This document shows positions 1-12,600 of a DNA stretch of 64,000 bases, piece after piece (positions within the stretch are counted from its first letter, which is position 1; each line of letters opens with the position of its first letter). Both the position numbers and the translations under genes were made by a program. The notes beneath the pieces were generated by a model, which saw only the letters and a list, made by a program, of their open reading frames with translations, was not told the origin of the DNA and did not search any database. The DNA is from Enoplolaimus lenunculus (taxonomy: Eukaryota; Nematoda; Enoplea; Enoplida; Thoracostomopsidae): assembly GCA_030248215.1 (NCBI GenBank), contig JASANG010000076.1:17042-81041 (forward strand). The letters are read 5' to 3'.

Positions 1-200
1 TGAAAACTTATTTTTCTCATTAAAACCTTAAATAAATCTATATTTTTTAATTTTAAATTTTTCCTTAAATTTGAAAAATTATTTTTCTCATTAAAAGTTC
101 AAATAAATCTATACTTTTTAATTTTAAATTTTTTCTTAAATTTGCAAACATATTTTTCTCATTAAAACCTTAAATAAATCAGTATTTTTAATTTTAGAAT
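1..200. repeat. 70-71-bp AT-rich tandem repeat, about 2.8 copies
   Basis: The segment ATTTTTCTCATTAAAA recurs starting near bases 11, 81 and 152, with matching sequence between, giving a 70-71 bp period. It lies in the plexin intron downstream of exon 26 and runs off the window edge. Bases 201-455 show nothing I recognise. Confidence 0.8.
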
Positions 201-455
201 TTTACCTTTGTATTGGCAATAGAGAGTCTGACCAGCATCGAGGGAATTTCCGTTGCCAGCATATGAAGATTTTTAAAGAAACCAGGAAACTTTCCTAACA
301 TAAATATGTTTTAATGTTGTTAAAAATTTCACCGTCAGAGCATAAGGTTCCTGCCGGGGGCCGAAGCTCACAGCGCCGTGATTAACAGAGACAAAAGGCA
401 CAACGGCGCCTCAATTCCGCATTCATGCAAACAGTAACTTCAGTGGATGGTTTAC

Positions 456-618
456 CTAAATCCACGTCCTGTAGAGTTGGCCGCGAACTGTACGATACAT
501 TTCGATACAACGTATCAAGGATTTTACATTTGACTTGGCTAATGGTGTCACACTGTAGTACACGGACGCTCAAACGTTCGTCTGGTTCAGATTTGTTGGG
601 TGGAATCACGTAAATGGT
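456..618 (-). CDS. PLXN: Plexin exon 26: start of Rho-GTPase-binding domain
   Basis: Residues 1693-1746. [20 protein letters not shown] then RNVSYSSRP match the RBD core (family: KVL.CDTI.QVKEKILD..YKNVPYSQRP), the ubiquitin-like fold that binds Rac/Rnd-type GTPases. It is followed by LQDVDLG. Acceptor CATTTCAG sits 8 bases from the 24-bp satellite. Donor TTTAG|GTAAAC, phase 1 out. The next exon is not seen in bases 1-455, so the RBD end and GAP part 2 lie outside. Confidence 0.93.
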
Positions 619-3600
619 CTGAAATGTTAAATTAAAACCGCAAATAATTGTTAGATTAAGACTACAAATAATTGTTAAAACCGCAAATAATTATTAAATT
701 AAAACCACGAATAATTATTAAATTAAAACCACAAATATTTAATTATCAAAACCACAAATAATTATTAAATTAATACCACAAATAATTATTAAATTAAGGC
801 CACAATTATTTAATTATTAAAACCACAAATAATTCTTAAATTAAAACCACAAATCATTAAATTAAAACCACAAATAATTATTAAATTAAAACCACGAATA
901 ATTATTAAATTAAAACCACAAATAATTATTAAATTAAAACCACGAATAATTATTAAATTAAAACCACAAATAATTATTAAATTAAAACCACGAATAATTA
1001 TTAAATTAAAACCACGAATAATTATTAAATTAAAACCACGAATAATTATTAAATTAAAACCACGAATAATTATTAAATTAAAACCACGAATAATTATTAA
1101 ATTAAAACCACGAATAATTATTAAATTAAAACCACGAATAATTATTAAATTAAAACCACGAATAATTATTAAATTAAAACCACGAATAATTATTAAATTA
1201 AAACCACGAATAATTATTAAATTAAAACCACGAATAATTATTAAATTAAAACCACGAATAATTATTAAATTAAAACCACGAATAATTATTAAATTAAAAC
1301 CACGAATAATTATTAAATTAAAACCACGAATAATTATTAAATTAAAACCACGAATAATTATTAAATTAAAACCACGAATAATTATTAAATTAAAACCACG
1401 AATAATTATTAAATTAAAACCACGAATAATTATTAAATTAAAACCACGAATAATTATTAAATTAAAACCACGAATAATTATTAAATTAAAACCACGAATA
1501 ATTATTAAATTAAAACCACGAATAATTATTAAATTAAAACCACGAATAATTATTAAATTAAAACCACGAATAATTATTAAATTAAAACCACGAATAATTA
1601 TTAAATTAAAACCACGAATAATTATTAAATTAAAACCACGAATAATTATTAAATTAAAACCACGAATAATTATTAAATTAAAACCACGAATAATTATTAA
1701 ATTAAAACCACGAATAATTATTAAATTAAAACCACGAATAATTATTAAATTAAAACCACGAATAATTATTAAATTAAAACCACGAATAATTATTAAATTA
1801 AAACCACGAATAATTATTAAATTAAAACCACGAATAATTATTAAATTAAAACCACGAATAATTATTAAATTAAAACCACGAAATAATTATTAAATTAAAA
1901 CCACGAATAATTATTAAATTAAAAACCACGAATAATTATTAAATTAAAACCACGAATAATTATTAAATTAAAACCACGAATAATTATTAAATTAAAACCA
2001 CGAATAATTATTAAATTAAAACCACGAATAATTATTAAATTAAAACCACGAATAATTATTAAATTAAAACCACGAATAATTATTAAATTAAAACCACGAA
2101 TAATTATTAAATTAAAACCACGAATAATTATTAAATTAAAACCACGAATAATTATTAAATTAAAACCACGAATAATTATTAAATTAAAACCACGAATAAT
2201 TATTAAATTAAAACCACGAATAATTATTAAATTAAAACCACAAATATTAATTAAACAATATTTAAAATACTTCGAGCTTAGTTTTGTTCGCAAAAACATC
2301 TAAGCTGTAGGTAGCATCCTTAATCCGCCTGACAGTCAAGCTAAAAGCCCTATTAACACGCGCAAGTTATAGTGCAGCAATTGTTTGCAGCTGTAATTTG
2401 CACGTTCAACTTTTTTTAGAAAAACTGTTTCATAAAAAACATTGTCGTAATACTTTACAGAATACGCAAAATATTTTCAATACAAAATCACAAATTATGG
2501 CAGTAAATTGTGGTGAAAATTCTAAAAATATTCATAATCAGTACTAAAAACTTACTACAGACTCGCATGAAACTTGTTCTTTAAGCAGTCGATCTTCTGA
2601 TAACGAATATCGCGCATCACCAGTAACAGCATCAACAGGACCTTTTTCCATTTGTCGTTTGAGAGCATTCACAAGAACAAACAGCGACGATCCAGCATAA
2701 TTCTATAAAACACGAAAAAAGACTCAACGGTCGAGCTGTATCTATATTTAGTGCCAGGTTTAGGGGTGGTGGCGTTCACGATGCTCGAATGCCAATTTTG
2801 ACTTTACCAAAAATTGGCAAATTGTAAAAAAAGTTTCGAAAATATTAAAGTTTATCAATCTTCTTGTTCGCTTGGATCTCGAATTAGTAGTTGTCAATGT
2901 TCAGCCATAGACACAATGGCGGATCCATGGGGAGGGCCACCCCGGCCGTGGCCCCCAACAGCATCTCGACAAAAATTATATAGCAATTTTGTGACAATAG
3001 AACGTGGTTTGTGTGTTAGTCAAAAGTAAGTTTATTGCCTGTGAAATTTTGCCCCCCCCCCCATTTTAAGATCCTGGTTCCGCCACTAATTTCCTCTTTG
3101 TGCAATTTACATAAAACATATGCTGTAGGTTTTCGCATGTGACGTCTTCTGAAATCTGTATCAGAGAATCGTATATCTTCCCGCCTCTATCTCTTGTTTA
3201 AAATTTAATACGGCTTTCGCACGGATACGTAAGTTTCAGCGTATTCAAAAATAGCCTTAGTCTAAGCGAACAGTGCGCAGTTCAGCTTTTTTCCGTCATG
3301 TGCTCGCCAGCGGGCGTTGGCAGAAAAACTGGTCGGATTTTGAAATTTTTCGCAAACATAAACTTTTTTCATGGTTAAATTTTTTAAAGTTTTAATATTT
3401 TTGCTTTGCGACCAAAAATATTTTGTCAGTTGTAAAGCTTTAGTCATACCCCTCGATGCAACTTTGTGAACTGAGTTGAATGTGATTAAATTCGTATCTC
3501 ATGGTCAAATAACCGATTTACCGCTTCCATACGAATTAGGCAGAGAGCAGTTAGGCAATTCTATTCTGATGGAAAACTAACAGCACCGGTTGCAATATAC

Positions 3601-6600
3601 AGACGTATTTTGGTATATGTTTGCAGTATGGAATCCTCTAAGAATTTAGAGACTAAGAAAATTGTAGAATTAGCAACAAATGAACTATAAAAACCTGTAT
3701 ATGATCGTACAAACAAATCGCAATCCAATTTGATAACATTTTTTCAGCAACACTCGCTTCATCGCAGTTCAACGAAGCGCGAATAACCACTGATAACTGT
3801 TGATGTTTGGGATTTGTTATCAGTCGTTCTGTAGTTATTAATAAAAACAGCTAAGAATATTTTGGCATACATTTTCTTAAAATTAAACTTATAGCAAATT
3901 TTAATTTTTTACCATTCCTAAACCCGCAGACAGCTCTGTTATTCAGGTAAAAACATTTTAAGCAGGATCATATAGGTACTGTATTGACCCGAATACGAGG
4001 GGGGGCTGATATTTATTTGGCCTCTCCAGAGGGTACCCCCTTGTTATTCGGTTACGGACTGTTATTTGTTTTTAACCCACGCTCCGCCGCCCTTCGTTAC
4101 TGATATATATCCGGTACTGCAATATCCGTGGAATTAAACGTTTATTTGTCTTGTGTCAATAGCTTGAGCGATAATTCAAGGATATACTTAGGAGGCGTTG
4201 GCGGATTTGGTCGACCTCCCATATTTAGAGGGAGGTCGCTGACACATGCCATAAACATAAATTAAACTATTAAGCGGAACATTTTTGATGCCGGATACAA
4301 TAAAGTGCAATGGTTCGCCCAAGTTGCACTCCACTTCAAAATTACGGGATGTCGGCCAAAAACACAACGCGAGCCGGGTACATTTTTTCCTGCACAAAAT
4401 GTGCCCAGTTGAATACTCTTATTGAAGTATGCATCATCCACTCTTGATTACACTTACTTATATGCGATTTCATTAACGCAGCCATTGCAAGCGTGCAATA
4501 ATGCATATTACGCGGTGCAAGCGCTGCAATTAGCAACGACGCAAAATAGCGTCGATCGCCGCTGTCAAACGTTGGAGTGCGTTCCATGGCAGTGACGGCA
4601 GTTGTTAAAAATGCAGGATTTCCAAGCAACAACGAATCAAATTGACTTAACGCAGCGCCTTGATACTGATTCGAATTGAAACCGTTTGACTGTAAAGAAC
4701 GAAATAAAAAATGTAAAGATATTTCACGAAAAATCAACAAGAACGTGAAAATGGAAATTAGAGACACAAGGAAGAAAATCATTTTAAACAGGCTTTAGAG
4801 TAACATTGTACAATTTATATAGGTCTGCTCGGGCGACGCTGGGTTTATACATACGGTAGTTAGGCGCAAATTAAAGTTTTGGAAATGTTAATCGAATTAC
4901 AAAGGAAACTCTGCGTTTTTACCTGTTGCCAGCTGATTGCAGTTGTATGCTCGTCGTTAAATAGCATTTTTGAAGCGTAATCTCGACGAGACAGAAACGG
5001 TATTCCTAGCGCAACCACATCAGAAGTCAAATCAGACATATCGGTTTGTAATTCGGCAAATGCTTAAAAATAATAACTCAAAGTAGCGGTTTCATTTCAA
5101 ATCCTTTGCAGATAAATGAAACACATCCGAAATAATAGCTATTCTCAATGCATACTGTCTCAATTTGCATACGTAACGTAAACAAAAATGATGCGTTTCC
5201 AAACGTTGCTGAATTTATTGAAACTTGTACTGTGAATGCTGTTCAAGGTAGACTTGTGAATACGAGTTCATAAACTTAGCTTCTACCTGGATGAATTTAG
5301 CACAATTCGACGCCTGATAACTTGTCACCCGACAGCGTTTTATGCCTAAGCCAAACATAATTTTAAGCGTAATCCTAAGCTTGAGCCTAAGCGTAATGAT
5401 GACCAACACATTATTCATGTTGGTTAACGAGTTGTCGGACGGCGAATTGTCGTGATACCTTACCACGATTCTATTTTGAAATAATAAATTTTTAGTTTTC
5501 AAACAATTATCTTCGGTACCATGTTATCAGGTAGAGTCGGTTACTTGAATCAAAAATCACGAAACCGAAAAAACATTTCACCTTGTTTACACTCCGATCG
5601 GACATTGCTTTCCAATGTATCCATTTGTAGTTGAATCCGTTTGTACTCTTTTTCAGCTTGAAACGACTTTCGACGCCACACAACTCCGATTACAACAAGC
5701 GTGATTGCCAGTATTGCAATACCACACGCGACAACTCCGCTTACAAGAGGGACTGACAAGCGTTCGTTGGCTGCAGCAACGGACCAATCATAAACGAGTT
5801 TGCCAGGACGAAATTTGAGATGACCAATTAAAATCTGAAACAAGAAAACAAAGTTTACAGATGTGACTGCGTCCACAGGCGTCAGATGGCTACAGAAAGC
5901 CATTTACATTTGATAGTCGGCATACTTCTTGCCTCATGTAGGGGCATCTTAAAAAATGCACGGAAATATGGTTCGAAAACTTAGAGATTGAGAGGAGATT
6001 TTAATTAGTAATATCGTTGTTCGGAAGTCAGGAATGCGGATTCATGGATCCTTATTATAGCGGATTATTTGCTAAGCAGCACGCTTTAAAAACTTGCTAA
6101 ACTTCAAAGCACAAAAGTATCCCTTGCCGAATCTACAACAATTCGACCCCCGACAACTTGCCGCTCAACAGTGTCCTAAATCCTATGAATAAAATACTAA
6201 CAGTATTATCGTAACAGTAATCCTAATCCTAAGCCTAAGCCTAACCATAATGATGGGCGACGAATTGTCAAGTCGATGAAATTTTGGATTACAAGTTATC
6301 GGGCGACGAATTGTCGTGATACCTCATTTTGCCACTGGAAAACGCTAAATTCGACCAGCGCTATGCCACAAACCATGAACTTTCTTAAACAGTTACGTTA
6401 TGTTCAACCGTGAAAATATTTGCTAAACGCGTTTTAAAAATTGCTAAATTTCGCAACATAAAAAGTATATCCTTTGCCACCGAAAACCGCTGAATTCACA
6501 CACTGTTTCATGCTGTAAAACGCTGAACCTACCGTAACGTCAGGTTCAACCACAGCATTCTGGTATTCTTGAGGTCTCGAGCCAAGATGAGCAACGGACC

Positions 6601-9600
6601 GTGGGCGTCTCGGTGGAGGCAAACAAACCAATTGATTCATCGCCAACAGCGTAACGTTACAGCGTTCTTGACCAATTGTTACTTGAACGTCGGCAGGATC
6701 TGATGATAGTTTGAGCATTGATCCCTGAAACATTATTTGTTATGATTTCAATATGAATTTTAATGGTTTTTTATCAGAAAACGCACTTTAAAACAATGAC
6801 ATTTTTGTGTTTTTATCAGTTTATTTGGGCTGATTCATTGACCGGTGTGTAATTTATTCTTTAAAATTACATAGCTAAACTAAGTATATTCTTAAATTAT
6901 ACAGCACCTACTACCAGTTGGTGATAGATCTTGTAACGTTCGAACCAGCGTACGATGACGTTTTAAATTCAGCACAATTTTCGCATTTGCTACGTCCTAC
7001 TACTGTACAAATTTTGAGATCCGCAATTGCAGAGGTTCGTCAGTTTGAAAACCTATCAATGACTAGTGATAAATGCTATTCGCATTTGAGAATACGGGCC
7101 CTAGAATCTATTTCGGTTTGACGTTGTTATACTTTGCCTGAGCAATATGTTAGACACCACTTGCCAATGCGAAAAAGTCATGAGATTCTTCAATCTGAAT
7201 TATAACACCTATTATTTACATTGTGTAGTATAAATTGCAAATAGTTTGCTTAGATTTCATGTGACTCTTGAACAAAGTAAAAGAAACAAGTCAAAATTTT
7301 AACGAACCTCAATAATAAGCGGCTCGCCTCGGTACCAAACTTCGCCATTATCAAACGGAAAAAATACCGGATCTGGAGTCACGTGTACTCGAAACTGTCG
7401 GCTTAAATCGCGTAACTCTTTTACCGCGTCCATTTCAAAACCAACCCCCAACGTTTCGTATTCTCCAAGATCAACAACTGCTTCGCTTTGTGGCAACGCG
7501 TTGTTTTGCGATTGTTTTGAATCTGTCGGATCTTTATCAAGATAGATCATTTCGCTACGTGGAAAACCGTTGTTGTCATGGTTACCACCACCAAGATAGA
7601 TCATTTCGTTGCTGTTGTCTGATTGGTCAGAGTTGTACGAGTCATATTTGCTATACTGCCATTGGTCCCTTGAATATGATGCTTCTTCTTGATTGGTTAA
7701 ATATGCTGCGTCTCGCTTTGATCGCGACCGACCAATAAAATCACGTACAACGTTCGGTGTCGGACAAATTAACAATGTATCGTTGCGTCGATGACATAGC
7801 TAAATGCATTGAAATTAGTTTTAATAACAACAACCCTCTGTTATGCTTTATCTGCACAGCAAAATTTATTTTGTCGCGCCCTTGGGCAATGACTCTTGCT
7901 TTCGATCGCGGTACTTATCAAAGCAATTTTGTCTGTTTTCAGATTCATTAATTTATTAAAAACTTGGGATACCAACCACATCTGTAAAAACATTTCTATC
8001 ATTCCCAAAATATTGTGAAGCATACCTGATGTCGACAGGCAAGCTGTGTCAACACTGTGTCGAAAAACCTTTAGTAAATATCACGGCGTTTATTATACCT
8101 AATGAGCAGTGTATTCACAACGAGTAGGCTTAGCCCTTTCACTCATAGAGTATACTACCAGTCGTAGTGGGACTACATTTATTGGGCGAAGCTCGAACAC
8201 ACGTAAGTAATTAAGGTAATATGCAAATTAGTTATTAGCTAACTATTCATTTAACGGTTTTGGAGGTTTGTAAGCAATTTTCTCAGATTTCTCGCACCCA
8301 AAAACCCTTCAGCCACCCTATAATTTTTGGAATAATTTAAAAGGTCCTAATTTTGTCTTGTCAATTAAGCTAATATGCAAATTAACTATTAGCTAACTAT
8401 TCAATTATCGGTGTTGGAGGTTTGTAAACAATTTATTCAGATTCCTCGCACCCAAAAACCTTCAGTGAACCCTAAAAATTATTGAACTAATTTAAAAAGT
8501 CATAGTTTTGCCTAGTTAATTAAGCTAATATGCAAATTAGTTATTAGCTAACTGTTCAATTATCGGTTTTGGATGTTTGTAAACTATTTATTCAAATTCC
8601 ATGCACCTAAAAAACCCTTTAGTGCTGAAATTATATTGCTTTTAACCTTAATAATTAGTGAAATATTGTAAAAAGTCCTAATTTAGGCTTATAACCTATA
8701 CTAATATACAAATTATCTATTAGCGAACTGCTCAATCATCGGTTTTTGAGGTTTGTAAACAGTGCGAGCTTAACACCCCAGGATAATTGGCTTTCAAACA
8801 AAAAAAAGTTTATCAAAATCGGTTCAGCCGTTCCTGAGATTCTTTTCGAACGGACAGACGGGCGGACGGACATCCACCTTTCGACCCCCAAGTACAAAAC
8901 ATAAAACGCTTCGCGAAACTCCGAGCTTTGCTCGGAGTTTCGCTTCGCTCAATGAGCAACTAAATACAATAATGTACGAGCAATACTCACACCCGTGATT
9001 AGTGTTTAACATTTATAACATATATGCACAGTGCAAAATCTCCACAAGACGTGAGAGCCTACTCAGTCTCGAGCGTCAAGTTCCTATAGCTCAGTGGTTA
9101 TCGTATACGCCTCCCACCCGTGACACTGGGGATCGAATCTTACCTTGAAATTACATCTCATATGAAATTGAAAATATTCATGTAAGAAAGGGTTAATAAA
9201 AAAATTCTTACTTAGTATCTTTAGACTTAGTTTTAATATTTCCGCTGGAATTCAAAATATTGCATACCTCTGGTCCATACACATCACCGTTCAACGTTAT
9301 AAGCATCATTCGTGGCGATTGTACACCGTTAAATCCAATTCCTTGTACATTTAGCCGTCGGCCACCGCTAAAATTAAAAAATTAAAATCGCTATATCAGG
9401 AATACGTTTCGATTTTAAAGCCTAATTATGTAATACAAATTCTGTTAAAATAGCTAAATCATGAACAAACTGTAGGCGAGCGGTGGCAGCTGGCGGCGCG
9501 CGGCGAGTATAACGCAACCTTTATAATGACATATTGCGCCTATGAATAGAACAACTCTTGAATACGATCAGATACTAAGCGTTTCTTAGGAAAAGGCTTA

Positions 9601-12600
9601 AGCTTAGGCTCAGTCTTTATCTTCAGCTTAAGTTTAAGCTGACGCTTAAGCGTTTTAAACTTTAGGTCGAAAACTCAGAATCTCGCTCACCCTTTAAAAC
9701 CTCTAAGTTTTATATCAGATCTGTTCTGTCATTATCTAGCAGACTGGGCCTATGTTACTTTCAGAGCTCATAACTATAGACTAAGCATATTCCCAAATCT
9801 AAACACTGAAGAAAGTGTAAACCTAAGCCTTCGCAAAAAAATATGATCTAACATCTGAACCTACTCTTTTGCAGTGTCACCAAAAACAAGACGGCCCTAA
9901 AAGTAAGACCGATAATACTTTAAGGGTCGTCCAGGTTTCTGGCGGGTCTATAAAAGAGTAGGTTTAGATTCTAGATTACATTTTTTGCGTAGATTTAGGC
10001 TTAGGCTTAGGCTTAGTGTTTAGGAACACATTTTTGAAACGCGTACGCTTAGGCTTAGACTTAGGAATACGCTTAATCTACTATTGCGCTCCTAAAAGTA
10101 TGACCAAAACCAACATGGGCCACACATTGAATATACCTTTGAAATGTTGCGGTCGGGTAAATTCTGGTAACAATAGGGTCTGGTAGGTACAAATATGGTG
10201 ACCCGATCAGGGTTTGCTTGAAATTATCCAGTTGAACAGTTAACGTCGGCACTGTTGCGTTTGCGTGAGCACCACGGCCAGTGACACAAGTTAGCTCTCG
10301 GTCTTTTATGCTGTCCCTAAAAGGTATTTGGTTACACTAATCAATATTGTTTCTTGCGTATGGAATAATTACATAGCAAATACTTGGATGATCAAGTAAA
10401 AGATGTCAAACTTTGACACCAAGATTTAGCACTAAAATTGTTTGGTTTCTGTCTTGGTTCGCTCGCGTGTTATTTTTTTCAATATATATCGTACGGCTAA
10501 CACCAGTAGAAATTTTTGAATCCGCCACTAGCAAATACACACCAATCTGACACAGTTTAAAATAGTGAAAATACAGCTCAAATAAGCTTTTTATCATTCT
10601 TAATGTTTTTATTGTACATGTCGCAGTGTCAGAAAATGTTTATTAAACTGTGCCTATACATATTACGGTCCAAATCTATATTATATTACAGCTGCAATGC
10701 CCCACATACGTATTTCGGCAACTTTCCAGCATTATACTTTACAATATTTGGTTTGAACAAAAAATTTGATTTTTCAGTTTTATGAAAAGAAAATTAGCAT
10801 GCAGATTGTCGTGCATTCACTTTTGCGCATTGTGCAAATCCCGGTTGACCAGAATATGTACATGCATTTGGCTTTTCACTCGTTTTGCTCGCAAGATTTC
10901 TTTCACTATACCCTGCGCCCCTGTCAGAAATTTATTGATCCTTCAGTGATTCTACACCGCTGTCTGTATTAGTCTTAAGCGCTCTTGTACCTTTGATGGC
11001 AGTAAAAAATTTTAAACATCGGTTAACTTCAGCTTGCGAAGCGCAGCTGAATGTTTTTATCGAAATCAGAACTCATTTTGAATCGTAATTCTAATCAGAA
11101 TCGGAATTTCGGTTTCAACCAGGTGAAACTTTGAATTGAATTGTGCTCTGTAATGACTAAGTCAAACTACTAAATTATCCAAAAATAAACGAACCGATCA
11201 ACTTCACAAGGCACAGTTCCAAGCACAACCGACACGTTTGTGGCAGCAGTGAAGTAGTTTCCGGCCACTCGAAGTCTTGTTCCACCGGATACTGGACCAA
11301 ATTTTGGGGTAAACGAAAATACGGCTGGTTCCTAAAACAATAAAACGTAATTACAGTTACCTAATAATTAATACGCAAATACAACAAACAAGTCGAAAAA
11401 TTTGTCAAAATAAAGCATTACTTTCACACCAAAACCAGCTTCAAATAGCGATATATTGTTTGTTTTCAGTAAAACTGACTTGCTCTGAAACATTTCGGTT
11501 CATTGCGATGCCCATTATATTTTTGTGAGTTTAATAAAGTTTATGCGGGTAATCATTAGGAATAAATGTCGGCGTTTGTTCAATCATTATTTTACCTGAA
11601 TTACGGCTACAATTATTGTTTTCATTTATTTTGAAAAATTTTGCTAACGATATTTCAATTTTACACTATACATTTTGTAAGTATATGAAAAACTGAAAAT
11701 ATTAAAAAAATAACTGTTCACTTGCAGATCAGAATCAAGGCAATATCCGCAAGCAATTTAACTCAAAATTATCACTTATTTGTCTTTAAAAGCTATATAT
11801 TTAAGACTAGAATACAATTCAAATTACAATACTCAACTTACCACAAATGTGAAATTTTGTTTCGACACTGCTCGACGGCTTCCTGGACGCACCAGTACAG
11901 TGACGGCATCAGTGTTTTTGTATAAGCTCGAATTTGTGACACAAACAATTCTGAAATAGTAAAAAAGAATAAAAATATACAGTTTTACCTCAAAGTACAA
12001 AAATAAAAAACTTTTAATTGAAATTCAAACAAAGTAAAATCTGCTCTGATCGGCACAGTTTTGAGCAATATTGGAAACTGAAATTGGTGTATATATTTTG
12101 TAAAGATTTGTTTTCAGGTAGTAGCTACTAGCAGTATTTCAGATATTAAACACAAACTTTACGTAGCACTGAAAATAGGCCGGTAACCACGGGCGTCCAC
12201 ACGGGGGCATTTGAGAGGCCGTGAACCCAAAATTTTGCTGGTGCCCCCAAATTGAGTCAGACTAAATGCAAACAATCTTGAGTTGCAATTATAGGGGCGC
12301 CCCAAAATTATTCGGTCCCCCCGAAACATAATTTTAATTTTCTGCGAACGCCACAGCCGATAACCGGATGGCAGCCTGGGGGACTGATTCCTACTGGAAC
12401 AAATTCAAGTTCTCTAGGTGTCAAAATCACTGTTAAGTGTTGTAAAATACCTGCAAGCATTTCCTAAATTATTTTCTTAGTCTCGTAATACAAGCAGCTT
12501 GAGCTGGCATCGGGCCAAACTAAAAATTCCAACACATTTAAACACAATAGAAATGAAAATAGATTATATTTACCTTCTCGATACCTTATACTCGACAACA

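Noticed and set aside
628-2252. CRISPR-like regular repeat
   Set aside because: Units are contiguous with no unique spacers, in an animal intron; it is a satellite.
1919-2299. Long minus-strand frame of GFNLIIIR repeats
   Set aside because: It is only the 24-bp satellite read in a frame that stays open because 24 is divisible by three.
4342-4457. Continuation of the plexin exon 23 frame to VFLADIP
   Set aside because: A GTAAGT donor at 4457 and phase-matched homology in exon 24 show that this extension is intronic.
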